From NCBI GenBank assembly GCA_902729315.2, contig LR746276.1, positions 3,454,169 to 3,518,168 on the forward strand: DNA of 64,000 nucleotides. The letters are read 5' to 3'. Both the position numbers and the translations under genes were made by a program. The notes beneath the pieces are model-generated. The model was not told where the DNA came from. It worked only from the letters and a program-made list of their open reading frames with translations, and searched no databases. This stretch comes from Spirodela intermedia. Taxonomy: Eukaryota > Streptophyta > Magnoliopsida > Alismatales > Araceae. This document shows, piece by piece, positions 49,901-62,741 of the stretch; position 1 is the first letter of the stretch; each line of letters starts with the position of its first letter.

Positions 49901-51008
49901 TCCATCATAATCACCCTGGGTTATATGTACCTAGACCAAATATAAACCAAAAGGTTAGCGCAGAAATGTAAGAAGTAATCTGGAATAGCGTAAAGTATGT
50001 GCTAAAGAAAAATAGGTATAAGAAATCCTTTACATGAGTCTTACCAAAACTAGGGAAACTCCTAAGAAATGAAATTACAGCATGCAAAACGAAAAGAATT
50101 TCGTCAACATACAGCATTGTTTCACCATGCTAATTTTTTTAACGGATGTCAAAGGGATCAGAAATGGTTGCGAGTTGGTAATATAGCACAAGCAGATGGA
50201 TGCCTAAATAAACTTTTTTGCTATCTTTTTTTAGAGCATCCTAACGTTCCCAAAAATGAAATGATTCTGCATTATCCCAATGAAAGAAATGAACCTCCCC
50301 TGAGCATGAAGCCAAGGAATTGTGTCCATTTGGAGAGATGGAAAAGTAAGTTTTTGGAAATGGTCATCATTGAATGGCTACACCAGTCGTTGACAGTCCT
50401 GATCTTGACCCTAAATGGATTCTAGGTTCTTTAAATGCTGTATGGAAGATGGCCAGACACCCCAAGATCAGCACAAACAGATACTACCTACCTTGTAACA
50501 CAACTAAATACCCACCAAACCGAAGACAATGGTTGTAAAGCAGGATAAGATTGTCCACAAATGCTCAAACTAAGTTTTTACATTCTAAATGAGAATCCAA
50601 ATGTTTCAACCAAAAGATAAGGAAAGCTCGTGCCATTGATAGCTATCACCAGAAACGTTTCCATTTAATCAGTGTGAGGCAGAAAAGTACTTGGCAAAAA
50701 GCTCAGTATAATAGCAACATATTTGGCAAGAAAAGGAGCAATAAAATTTTAAGAAATTTACATAAAAACATTCTTCAAAAATGCTATAAATCGTGGCCAG
50801 GGAATGGCTCTATTACTTGCTGAGGTGCATTATAACCCTTTGGAACAGCAAACACTTCATTGTCTAGAGGTATATCTTTTGCTGGCCACTGTGTTCGGAT
50901 GAATGAGCTTGTGAAACCACAAACTACAAAGCCAAACGAGTTGAGAAAACATAGGCATGATAACAGGAGAGGAAACATTGACCCATGACCATTAGTCAAT
51001 TTCAACAT
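40619..51008 (-). CDS. Purple acid phosphatase, PAP26-like
   Basis: Nine exons on the minus strand: 50817-51008, 49730-49930, 47485-47596, 46723-46946, 43978-44116, 43155-43375, 41693-41814, 41425-41586 and 40619-40706. They total 1461 nt and encode 486 residues. Order: signal peptide (hydrophobic near residues 11-31), Fn3-like N-domain ([10 protein letters not shown]), then the metallophosphatase domain. All seven metal ligands are seen: Asp170 (GDLGQ), Asp197 and Tyr200 (GDLSYAD), Asn234 (GNHE), His319, His356 and His358 (GHVHAYE), plus the catalytic His in NEAHYMEGE. The basic tail (RRRLKK) and [10 protein letters not shown] fit PAP26, a vacuolar/secreted enzyme that recycles phosphate in senescence and starvation. 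The start is 51008, or the in-frame ATG at 50978 just before the signal peptide. Introns total about 9 kb and are AT-rich. Confidence 0.93.
40865..40897. repeat. (TA)n microsatellite in the last intron of the phosphatase gene
   Basis: A run of about 32 bp followed by an ACAC segment, within the intron 40707-41424. Confidence 0.9.
41755..42335. repeat. 292-bp tandem duplication copying part of phosphatase exon 7
   Basis: Copy A is 41755-42046 and copy B about 42047-42335, with an exact 292-bp offset at the conserved points. Copy A begins inside the real exon 7 (41693-41814) and runs into the preceding intron. Copy B therefore contains a second version of the first 60 coding bases and its acceptor (GCAG at 42107-42110). 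Copy B reads VSNVNYN and GDSFPVP where the true exon reads ISNVNYN and GDRFPVP. It lacks the rest of the exon and the donor, and runs to a stop within about 35 codons. It is a pseudo-exon in the intron 41815-43154. Confidence 0.88.
44117..46722. other. 2.6-kb phosphatase intron of unknown content
   Basis: Between exons 4 and 5 of the phosphatase gene. A less AT-rich stretch (about 45280-45900) with short open frames on both strands suggests inserted DNA, but I recognise no transposon hallmarks or protein. Confidence 0.4.
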
Positions 51009-51254
51009 TTTTCTGGTCTCATCCACCTGAGATAATCAAAGAAGCATTAATAAGCCACATTACTTGGAACCTGTAATGCATTCATCCAAGAGAGAGAACA
51101 GAGAAATATACAAAACAATCACAGCTTAAAGAAGTAAGTAATACCATAGAAAACAAACGATAGATGAATGAACGACAGATACAATCTATAATAATCACAT
51201 CATCTCAGGTAGAAGAATGTACCATATATGTTCCTAAGTGATCTCAATAAAGAA

Positions 51255-51265
51255 AACTTTATATA

Positions 51266-51268
<3 letters not shown>
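51255..51268 (-). promoter_or_regulatory. Possible TATA box of the phosphatase gene
   Basis: On the minus strand CCATATATATAAAG lies about 250 bp upstream of the start codon, with a CT microsatellite just upstream of it. A CTCAG acceptor-like site at 51027-51031 also suggests a spliced leader, in which case the true promoter would lie further away. Confidence 0.3.

Positions 51269-51303
<35 letters not shown>
51269..51303. repeat. (GA)n microsatellite upstream of the phosphatase gene
   Basis: A run of about 35 bp, CT on the gene's sense strand, roughly 260 bp upstream of its start codon. Confidence 0.95.
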
Positions 51304-51307
<4 letters not shown>

Positions 51308-53202
51308 GAGTAACTCAACTAAAAAGTATCTCAGCGCTCAGAAACCCCTTAACTACAAAAAGTAAGGAAAATAACAAGTTGAAAATTGAGTTTAAATTAG
51401 CTACAAAATGCTATAAAATGTTCTTCAGGAGGATAACACTATAATAGATGCGTTTCATATTCCCCTCCGCCTCTTGTAATTCATTTTGGACAAATTTAAT
51501 CCGGAACACGTATGGCATCCAGGTACCCACTGTTGTAATTCAGGAATATATACACATATCACAAGCCAAAGCTTGGATTGCCCATGCCTATGGACCAATG
51601 CTAGAAATTATAGTGCATAAAAATCGAATATAAGATCTCTCTTCTTTTCAAGAAGACAAAAAAATCGTCATTTGCACTGCTTCTTCATGAAATTATTCCG
51701 AGAAATTGGTTTATGGATCGAAATCAGAACGATTTTTTGTTTAAAATTCTTCGACCGAATGGCACAGGATTGCCGCACAATTGGTTATTAACAATTCTAG
51801 AAACTGCAAAACAAGAAACGGAAGAAAGTCCAAACCAAGATGCAACTAGACCCGGCACCACAAATCCTTCGTCAGGGAAGAAAAAAACATGCACGATCAT
51901 CACATCCCGCCCTATCCCCCCATCCTCTCCGGCGCCATCCTCAGCCCATGCCTCTTCCGATAAGCGAGGGATCAGTAAATTACATCCCGTCCCCCACCCC
52001 CCCGAGGAGCCCAACTCATATGGAAACCAAACAGCGAACAGACCTTGAGGAAGCTTGAAGAGACAACGACGCCGGGAAGAGACTCCGATGAGGACTGGCT
52101 CCCATCGCCCACGCTCCCTATTATCCTCAAAAAACAAAACGAAGACGCAAAAGGTACGAACCTTCGCTGCTTCCGCTCACTATGTTTGCTTCGCCTTATT
52201 CGGGGATGCTCCTCCCCTTTTTTCATTGAGTGAAAGATAACTTAAGCTGAGGGCGGTGTTTCCACTCCAAACGGGTCCCAGATGCTAAACATAGCGCCAC
52301 GTCGGTCCAAATTTATGCAGAGCTTTGCCAACAATTCTATCTGGACTGGCACGCTACGACGAGGGTTCAGAATAATCATCCAAGAGAAGGTGCTCGATCC
52401 GGCAGTAGTTGGAGAGGTAAGGAAAGAATCAGCTTGACCGCGAGTTAGCAGACCGTTTACCGCCAGCCTCTGGCCTGCGTGCTTTTTCCTCGGCGGTGGA
52501 GGGAAGGGAAAGCTCCGCCGCCCGCCGCTGCACTCTTCCAGCAGAGGCAAGCCTTCTCTCCGCCAGCTGCGCCGCCTTCTCCTTGTTTCTCTCTCTCTTC
52601 TGATCCATTCCCTAGGTTTTCCTCCATTTTTTCTGCTTTTCCATCGATTTTCTCGCCTTCTGCCTTCCTTCCCTCTGATCCCTTCCGAAAGTATCCCTCG
52701 ATTTTGTTGGCTTTTCGATCGATTTTCATGACGTGAATGTTTGCATTCTTCTGTATTGGGGAGTTAGATAGAAAGATATTGACAGAGAGAGAGAGAGAGA
52801 GAGATGGATCTGATGGTGATGGAGACGTGGAGATTTTGTCTCGGAGTCGTTTGTGACGATCTGATATCCCGAGAGCCTTCCTCCCCTTGGCGATCTTGTC
52901 ATTGCTTTACTATGCTTCATTTTTCCTTCCGCACGCTTAAAGTTTGATTTCCCAGGAGAGTTTTAGATAGTTCGACCTGTTGGTTCCTCGGAAGGATTAA
53001 TCACATCATTCTAACCCCAACAGGTAGCGATCCTGGTCTCCGCCGTGCTGATGAAAAAGTTGGTGAAATCTGAGTGGCCTCATCGGTCAGCCGTATAGAG
53101 CTTTCTTCTTCTAACGCGAGGAAGAGAGAGGCGCTTCTTGTTTCTACCTTCAGAGCCTACCATTAAACCCCGAGGTCTTGTCCTGGGGAGCGTTGCATCA
53201 AT
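51304..53202. other. Divergent intergenic region between the phosphatase and TIC20-like genes
   Basis: About 1.9 kb that must contain the promoters and leaders of both genes, which are transcribed away from each other. It includes GC-richer blocks (51890-52030, 52480-52600) that look like transcribed leader, and a GA run at 52784-52803. Short open frames on both strands have no family similarity. Confidence 0.5.
52597..52728. repeat. Two imperfect copies of an about 75-bp unit upstream of the TIC20-like gene
   Basis: Both halves contain CTGATCCNTTCC, a pyrimidine-rich middle and GCTTTTCNATCGATTTTC, offset by about 75 bp (near 52598 and 52674). They lie in the probable leader or first intron of the TIC20-like gene. 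Confidence 0.6.
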
Positions 53203-54318
53203 ATGACTCACTGCGCTGGTGGAACAACATCTGCGGGGAGTAATTTTTCTGTAAATCCTCGCCAAAACTGGCCTGTCAGGACTTCATTATCGAGTCCATT
53301 CTGTGATCGTACGCCCACGCCCTCCTTGGAACTCTCAAGGGCTTCTCTCACAAGGACAGCAGGCTTGCTGCGTCTGAGAACGAGAGGTAATGACCTCTAT
53401 GTTTCTGAACCCAGTTAAAGCTAGCTATTGCTTACCTATCATCAACTCTTTCTGAGATTCATACCTTGATCTTGAGTTAACTTTGATTTTTCCGATAGTC
53501 ATCCATGGCCTCGGTTGGTTCTAGGTCAATATCAATATGCTTGCCATGGATATTAGCTATCAAGGCTGGAACGATGATCTATATTGTTGGAATTCACGGT
53601 TCTAGATCTGCTCTTCGCGGTGTCCATCTGTGGTTCTTTTCTTCTTGCAGGGGGGGGCGCCCCATGGCTTTCGCCGATCTCGGCTACCTTGAAAAGAGGA
53701 GATCATGAGAGCTTCTTCCCACGTTTAGAGAAATCCTCACCTGAGAAGGAAAATGGAAGCCGTTCGTCCTCCATTTCGCCTGTTCTTGGCTCGAACAGGT
53801 CTTTGGTCATCTCGATGGCATCATCAAGGGATAACAGCACTCGCGTGGAGAAAGAAGAGAAGCCGCAATGGTGGTGGAGGACCGCAGCCTGCCTGCCGTA
53901 TTTCTTGCCCCTCCATGAGACATGGAACTACGGAGAGACCGCAGTCTTCCTGCGGCCTCATCTACAACGCTTCGAATTCCTCACCAACCCCGTCCTTCGG
54001 GTACCACCCTTGTTCTCCATTATCTACTTCTTCGTCTCCTACTTCTGGCTGGTAAGGAGGAAGGAGCTGCCCCATTTCCTCCGCGTCCACATCATGGCGG
54101 GCTTGCTTCTTGAGAACTCCCTCCAGCTCATATGGACCGTGAGCCGGTGGACGCCGCTGTCCATACTTGGACTCAAGCTCGGACTGTACATCTGGAGTGC
54201 CGTCTCCTTCGCCTTCTTCTTCTGTGTGCTGCGCTGCGTGGGCTGTGCGCTTGCAGGCAGGTACGCTGACATCCCACACATTTCTGAATCGGCTGTCGCA
54301 CAGATCCCTCATTCCTAG
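53203..54318 (+). CDS. TIC20-I/IV-like chloroplast inner-envelope protein import component
   Basis: Exons 53203-53386 and 53651-54318 total 852 nt and encode 283 residues. TIC20 proteins are four-helix inner-envelope proteins at the core of the chloroplast preprotein channel. The first 105 or so residues are Ser/Arg-rich and transit-peptide-like. The conserved core starts at KPQWWWRTAACLPYFLPLHETW and continues through FEFLT, VRRKELPHFLRVH and CALAGRYADIP. Four hydrophobic segments are visible. The exon join at a seven-G run gives phase 1 on both sides. Compared with the conserved TIC20-I type, the middle is altered (LRVPPLFSIIYFF) and several usually constant positions differ, so a TIC20-IV-like or diverging paralogue is likely. 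Confidence 0.88.
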
Positions 54319-57149
54319 CGTCTGTGTTCTTGTGTGAATGGACTCTGTGAGCAGCTGAATGGATGAATCTGTACCCACTCATTGTGATCATATCCATGGA
54401 AAATCTTCTTGATCGTCGTTCAATTTGTGTTCTAAGCATCTCTCCCGGCACTGGAATATGTTTACTCTCCAGAGAAATTGGACATTCCACTTGAAGTCTG
54501 ACCCAGACGGTTTTTCGGATCGAGCTCCATTTCCATGGCAATATGCCGATATCAGCAAATTAGTCATGCCCGGGTACTAATTTCCTACACATCTTGATCT
54601 TCCCCCAAGCTGTCGACATCCTATGTTATAACAGCGGCATAAAAAGAAAAAATTAGATGGTTTTGTTTAAGATCTCCGATTCTCTCCTCGCCGCAATCTA
54701 TTGGCGCCACCACACATCTGGATCCCCTTACTTAGTTCTCGTCATCAGAAATTTGAGAGATTTGAGACTCATCCTCAAGTATGATCTAACGGGTTTCCAC
54801 GGCGAAAAGCCCAAGTGAGCAAATTAAGCCTGCTCAGGTACTAGTCACTTGGTTCTCATCTTGATCTTCCTTAAGGTTTCTTGTATTATATATTGCCAAT
54901 TTTTAATAAACTCTATACTTGGCTGCTGCATTTTAAAGATGTGTTATTCTTTCTTCTCCTTGGTATCCAGCGATTGAAATCTTTCTCTGTCCAATCTCAT
55001 TTCTTACCCAGGTTGCTTAACCTGGCTAAGAGATCGGTTGTCATATGAATTGGAACTAAAATAATTCGCTTCTGTGCTTTGGCTTTATCGTCAACAGTGG
55101 ATGAAGGCAAGCAGATTGATTCCATGGATAGTATCTGCTGTGCTCTTTCCAACGAAAAGAAATCTGGCAAGGAAACGTCCTCCTTTTCTTGGGTTTTTGC
55201 TTTGTAAATTAATGTGTGGAGATTTTTTGAGCTGGTTTAGATCTGTTTTCGGCAATCGATGGAATTCTGTATGGATAATTTAGGGACAAAATAGTCTGGA
55301 AGAAATATTTTCATTTTGTCTGTGATGTGAGAACTCATTTATTTTCAAGCATTATGTAGGTTTTATTCCTAATTCAAGGGGACGATATTAGTTTCGACGG
55401 TTTTATGGTCTTTTTCGTAATTTGGGTCCCACGATGCGTGTAATCTTTTACTTTATTTATTTGGAGTTGATTTTCCCATGTCACTCTTTCTTCTCTTTAG
55501 CTTTTATGTACATATACTCTCTCGCTCTCTCGCTCTCTCGCTCCACGTGCAGAAGGCGCTTTGAAGGAGTGTGGCTTCGGGCCTGAAATGCTGAGCCCGG
55601 CTCATTTTCTCTAGGGAATAACATTTTCGCTTTTGGCTTTAGTATCATCCCTTCTCGGTTGTGGCATATATCATTTACACTAAGTTGGTGGCCATTCTTT
55701 CTACGGTTATTATATGCTGGGTAGGTTCTCATTCTTCCATCTAAATTGTCTTCAAGAAGCCTAGATAAGTAAAATCAAGTTAAATTAAATTAAATACAGT
55801 TTAACCTATAGGCATTGGCGATGGATTATTTTCTCGAGAATATGTCGTGGCCAAATAGCTCGTAGAGATCCAAGACCTGAAATCAGAGGGCACGCTCTAT
55901 CATTGAAAGTAAGAAAAATCTCATGTCTCAAAAAGCATCTGAATGAAAGATGTGGAATCAATGGTGGTCTACTTGCCGTTGACAAACTTTTATTGGGAAA
56001 TGACCTGCAATAAAGAAAAAATTCTGGTTCAAAGTAATTACAACATACGGATTTATTTATTTTACGAAATAGAAAAACCACTTACGTCTCTTTCAAAAAT
56101 GATATAATTGATCATCAACTTTAATAATATGAAAGTAAAATAATAATGTGATAATGTGGGGGGCAGTCAAGCTAGTAGGACGACGAATGGTTACAGCATA
56201 ACACTAAAGTCGGCTAGCCCGTGTACGGTGCCGATCCGAATCCAACGACCGGTCCACGTTGACCTGGTCAGCGTATGGGAGTAGGGTGATCTGGACCCAA
56301 TTTCTTGTGCGCGTCTGCTCTGAGATATTCGTTCTCTTTCCTCGCACGTGTCGCGCCCGCCGAGAGCGGTCAAATCATCTGGTAAGTAGCGATATGCATA
56401 TAACGCAGTGCACAAGTCAGATACAGAGACTGGCAGATTGTTGCCATTGGCCGTGATCAAGTGTTTTTGTCGTTTTATGGAGATCTTGCCACGCTAGTTA
56501 AACGGGGTTTGGTTGCGACACGTCACTTGTTTAGGGCCCACAAATCTCCTCTCAGACGTTTATGATGAGTCCGCGCGTAACGTAAAGTAATATCACAGTC
56601 CGACACGTCACATGAGAGAGAGAGAGGGAGATGCGAATCTTCCTCCGTTCGCTCCCCTCGCATGCAGGGGAAGATCCTTTGCGTGGGCCCCGCTTTAGAC
56701 CAGATGTTTTATTTTACATTCTATTCCTCATAATGTCTTTACTTACATAAACGTCGTCATCTGATACGCGTTCTGGATGATTAGGAAGGCACTTTCATCA
56801 ATATTTCTCTCAGAGGCAGGAACAAATTATAACGTTTTAGGAGGGTCATTTAGTAAATCTGATAGTTTAATACATAAACAGAGTCTTCGAGAGACAATCC
56901 AGAGAGAGAGAGAGAGAGAGGGGTGACCGCGGGCAATGGGTATTATACCGGAATCTGATACAGCAAATGCTCCCGAGATTGTGGGGCCCAGCATAGGTGC
57001 CAGCTCAGAGCCCCAATTGTCCAGCGCTTGATATAACCACGCCGTTCCTCTCCTCCGACCGCCAACTCTACTTTGTTCTTCTTCTCTCTCTGCTCTCTGT
57101 CTATCTTTCTCTCTGCTCAATACCTCGCCCAGAGGGGGAGAGGGCAGCC
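54319..57149. other. Intergenic region between the TIC20-like and MGDG synthase genes
   Basis: About 2.8 kb. It contains the TIC20-like 3' flank, a diverged direct duplication (about 54554-54612 and 54817-54877), a CTCTCTCG octamer repeat (about 55517-55543), AT-rich DNA, and the MGDG synthase promoter and leader. That leader has a GA run at about 56901-56920 and a pyrimidine-rich stretch at 57075-57120. A weak TATA candidate (GATATAAC) sits at about 57029. I see no coding sequence. Confidence 0.6.
54554..54877. repeat. Diverged direct duplication downstream of the TIC20-like gene
   Basis: Segments 54554-54612 and 54817-54877 share AGCAAATTA, a GGTACTA block and CATCTTGATCTTCC in the same order, about 263 bp apart, with weaker similarity in their flanks. 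Confidence 0.55.
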
Positions 57150-58367
57150 ATGGTCGTGTCGCTGGACTCGCCGAGGGGAGGGAGGACGATTCGGGAGGCG
57201 CTGCTGCAGAGTGTACTGTCGCACCACCACGCGGCGGCACGGGGCTCCAAGTCCGGCGAGCGGCGCCGCCGGAAATACTTCCATGGCGAGAGGACGGGGA
57301 TGGAGGTGGATGAGGCGGAGGTGCTGGAGGTCGGAGGCGACGGGATGATGGAGGAGATGGTCCAGCTCGGGGCGGAGAGGACGAAGAACGTGCTCATCCT
57401 CATGAGCGACACCGGCGGCGGTCACCGCGCCTCTGCCGAGGCCATCCGCGACGCCTTCAGTACGGAGTTCGGCGACGAGTACAGGGTGAGCCGGAAGAGC
57501 TACCACCTTTTCCCTCTCTTCTGCTCTTCTTCCTCCCCCTTTCTCCGTCGAAATTGGTAGATTCAGGCGGTCGATCGCGAGATCGAAAGGTTCTCCGAAG
57601 CCGTTTCGCCGTGAAATCGGACTCCAATTTGAGTTTCTAATTTAGATTCACAGAGATGAAGCCATCCTCCCGGAATTTCGCTGATTCGTCCGTGCCTACC
57701 GCAGGTGTTCGTGAAGGACGTGTGGAAGGAGCACGCGGGGTGGCCGCTGAACGACATGGAGAGGTCCTACAAGTTCATGGTGAAGCACGTCCAGCTCTGG
57801 AAGGTCGCCTTCCATGGCACCTCCCCCCGCTGGGTCCACTGCTTCTACCTCGCCGCCATGGCCGCCGTCTACGCCAAGTAAGCCTCCCTCCTCCTCGTCT
57901 CCCCTTAGAGTCGCTTCCTCTGTTCGCCGGTAGATCTATCAAAGGCTAACTCTCTCTTTCGGCGGTTCCAGGGAGGTGGAGGAGGGGCTTATGAAGTACC
58001 GGCCGGACATCATCATCAGCGTCCATCCACTGATGCAGCACATCCCCCTCTGGGTCCTCAAATGGCAGCGCCTCCACAAGAAGGTTGACTTTGTGACCGT
58101 CATCACCGACCTCAACACCTGCCACCCCACCTGGTTTCCTCTCCCACCTCCCTCCCTTCCTCTCTCTCTCTCTCTCTCTCTCTCGCTGTGCACTAATGGA
58201 GAGCGACTGCTGTTTGCAGGTTCCACAGAAGCGTCACCAGATGCTACTGCCCCTCAGAGGAGGTCTCCAAGAGGGCCTCGTCGGAGGGCCTGGAGCTCTC
58301 CCAAGTCCGCGTCTTCGGCCTGCCCATCCGGCCGTCCTTTTGCAGAGCATTGCCTCCCAAGGTTGCC

Positions 58368-58399
<32 letters not shown>

Positions 58400-59287
58400 T
58401 GGAAGGAGGGGTGTTTGACGGAGCTGTTTGCTGGGTGGGGCACAGGAGGAGCTGAGAGAGGAGCTGGAGATGGACCCTGAGCTGCCGGCCGTGCTGCTGA
58501 TGGGCGGCGGTGAGGGGATGGGTCCGGTGAAGAAGACGGCCAAAGCTCTCGGGGATGCGCTCTTCGACGAGGAGCTCCGCCGACCCGTCGGCCAGATCGT
58601 CGTCATCTGCGGTCGCAACCAGGCTCTTGTCTCCACTCTGCAATCTCGCGACTGGAAGGTGCCAGTGAAGGTGAGCTCGTCTGCCCTAATTGCTCTCGTC
58701 ATGGTTCCGAATCAAGCGGCGGGTTATCAGAATCTTTGACGGCGATTCATCTGCAGATCCGAGGATTCGAGACCCAGATGGAGAAGTGGATGGGGGCCTG
58801 CGACTGCATCATAACCAAGGCTGGGCCGGGCACCATAGCCGAAGCGTTGATCAAGGCGCTCCCCATCATCCTCAACGACTTCATCCCCGGGCAGGTTGGT
58901 GGCCCTCCGACGGCCCGCCGCTGCGCAGAGAAGCGCCGCTGCCAATCACCTCCGATAACATGGCGTCTTCTGGTGCACGCGCAGGAGGTCGGCAACGTGC
59001 CCTACGTGGTCGACAACGGCGCCGGAGTATTCTCCAAGAGCCCCAAGGAGACGGCGGCGCTAGTGGCGCGGTGGTTCGGGCCCGGAGCGGAGGAGATGAG
59101 GAGGATGTCGGCGAACGCCCGTCGGCTGGCACAGCCCGACGCCGTCTTCGACATCGTCAGGGATATCGACGACCTCGCCCGCCGGCGAAGTCCTGTCGCC
59201 CGCCTTCCCTTCTCCCTCACCTCCTCCTCCGTCGACGACCACCACATCCTCGTCCGGCGAGAAGCTTCGCCGCCGGCGCACAGGTAG
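57150..59287 (+). CDS. Monogalactosyldiacylglycerol synthase, type B (MGD2/MGD3-like)
   Basis: Seven exons (57150-57485, 57705-57877, 57972-58133, 58220-58361, 58446-58670, 58757-58894, 58985-59287) total 1479 nt and encode 492 residues. The enzyme transfers galactose from UDP-galactose to diacylglycerol on plastid envelopes. The N-terminal GT28-family domain opens with [19 protein letters not shown] (near residue 77), then [19 protein letters not shown] and [14 protein letters not shown]. The C-terminal UDP-sugar domain has [17 protein letters not shown] and [13 protein letters not shown]. Only about 75 residues precede the domain and there is no long transit peptide, which points to the type-B, outer-envelope, phosphate-starvation class rather than MGD1. 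Introns 3 and 4 (86 and 84 bp) are largely CT repeat. The gene looks complete. Confidence 0.93.
58155..58183. repeat. (CT)n tract in MGDG synthase intron 3
   Basis: A pyrimidine run with a CT core at 58161-58183, inside the 86-bp intron 58134-58219 and starting within about 25 bases of the donor. CT is on the sense strand. Confidence 0.9.
58368..58394. repeat. (CT)n tract in MGDG synthase intron 4
   Basis: Begins about six bases after the donor of the 84-bp intron 58362-58445. CT is on the sense strand. Confidence 0.9.
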
Positions 59288-59930
59288 GGCTGGGAGAGGA
59301 GGGGGGGATCTCAGAGATTTTGCTGGTTCCTCCCTCTTCACCGCTTAGGGATCTCAGAGTCCCATGCCCGCATTGGGTTCCACCTCCCTCTTCTTCTCCG
59401 TTGAGGCTCCGCCTTCTGCTGGGAGAGGTGGGGGCCGTGGGGGCCGCTCCTGCTCTTGCGTCGGGAAGAAGATGGCGGCGGGGTGACCCTATCAGGGGTC
59501 ATTGTCTGGTGAAAGGTCCTGACGTCATCGGAGAACCCCTCCACGAATTGCAATTGCCGTTTTCTGTTATAACCACACGCCTATTGGCTTTATACGCACG
59601 TTGTAGTCAAGACCTCCAAGACCCGGGGGGGCGGGGGTACAGAAAAGTCCACGGTCTCTGTTCAGCCACGTGGCAGAGGGAGATCGCCATCCGCGACGTC
59701 AAACCATGTACCAGAATGCGGGGGTCTCATCGATTCTTGTGTTTATTTTGTTTAAACTAGATGTTGCGTACCCTATACAATCAGACCATAACTCTCCTTC
59801 CCTCCCTCCCTCCCTCTCTCTCTCTCTCTTGCTCCCTCGCTCGAGCCGTAATCAGACCCACCCCACTCTGCATTCATCAACGTTCGAATTAATGTACAAT
59901 TGGACTTGACCCAGTTAAAATTCCTGTTTC

Positions 59931-60015
59931 TATCTCTCTCTGTCTCTGTCTCTCTCTGTCTCTCTGTCTCTCTCTGTGTCTCTCTCTGTGTCTCTCTCCC
60001 TCCCTCCCCCCCCCC
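59931..60015. repeat. Compound (CT)n/(GTCTCT)n simple repeat ending in a C run
   Basis: CTCTCT, GTCTCT and GTGTCTCT units followed by CCCTCCCT and about ten C. Confidence 0.9.
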
Positions 60016-60140
60016 ATCTTAATCAAAGCCCGTGATGCGTACATCAACGGCCCAACTTACAGGCCTCCGTGTGTAAATATATATATCTCCTCTGGCCGTA
60101 TTTATCAGACCCACGAAACACAAATTAACGATCGAACTTA

Positions 60141-60365
60141 TGGGCTTCAGACAATGGGATATCAGTGGACTGGGCCAGCCTAGAAACGTAGCAAGTCCCC
60201 TGCTCCCTCAGAGCTAGAACTGTTGGGCCTCAACTGAAAACAAGTTATTGGGCCATCCAATGAAGCCTTACTACTGGGCCGGCCCGTTCCACACTGGAGA
60301 GAATTATTGGGCCCCAACGGAAAACCCGGTTATTGTGTCATTCAACTCGAGCCAATTATTGGGCT
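60141..60365. repeat. Array of TGGGCC/T boxes with an 84-85-bp partial duplication
   Basis: TGGGCC or TGGGCT occurs at 60141, 60171, 60224, 60249, 60275, 60308 and 60360, with one more in reverse orientation at 60047. Segments at 60223-60254 and 60307-60338 are imperfect copies (TTGGGCC, CAAC, GAAAAC, GGTTATTG or AGTTATTG). TGGGCY is the core of plant site II elements bound by TCP factors, but this array lies between two 3' ends. Confidence 0.75.
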
Positions 60366-60554
60366 AGCCTTCACATGACCAAAACCCAAAATGAATCCCC
60401 ATTCCATCATCCTCTTCATCTGTCTGTAGTCCTTCCCGCCGACAGCCGGCGCTCTCCAACCATGCAGAGAGAAAGAAAACCCTCCATCGCCACCATTTAT
60501 TGGAGGAGGAGGAGGGCGGCCGGAGAAGAAGAAGTGGATGGGGGGAGGGCTCTC

Positions 60555-62741
<2,187 letters not shown>

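Larger units (their letters stand above)
59288..60554. other. Convergent intergenic region between the MGDG synthase and glycerol kinase genes
   Basis: About 1.3 kb containing the 3' flanks of both genes. It includes pyrimidine repeats at 59800-59830 and 59931-60015, and the TGGGCC/T-box array at 60141-60365. No coding sequence is supported; open frames here are extensions of shadow frames. Confidence 0.6.

Noticed and set aside
58690-59760. 356-codon frame over the 3' part of MGDG synthase
   Set aside because: It ignores splice sites and overlaps three exons whose proper frame gives conserved enzyme motifs.
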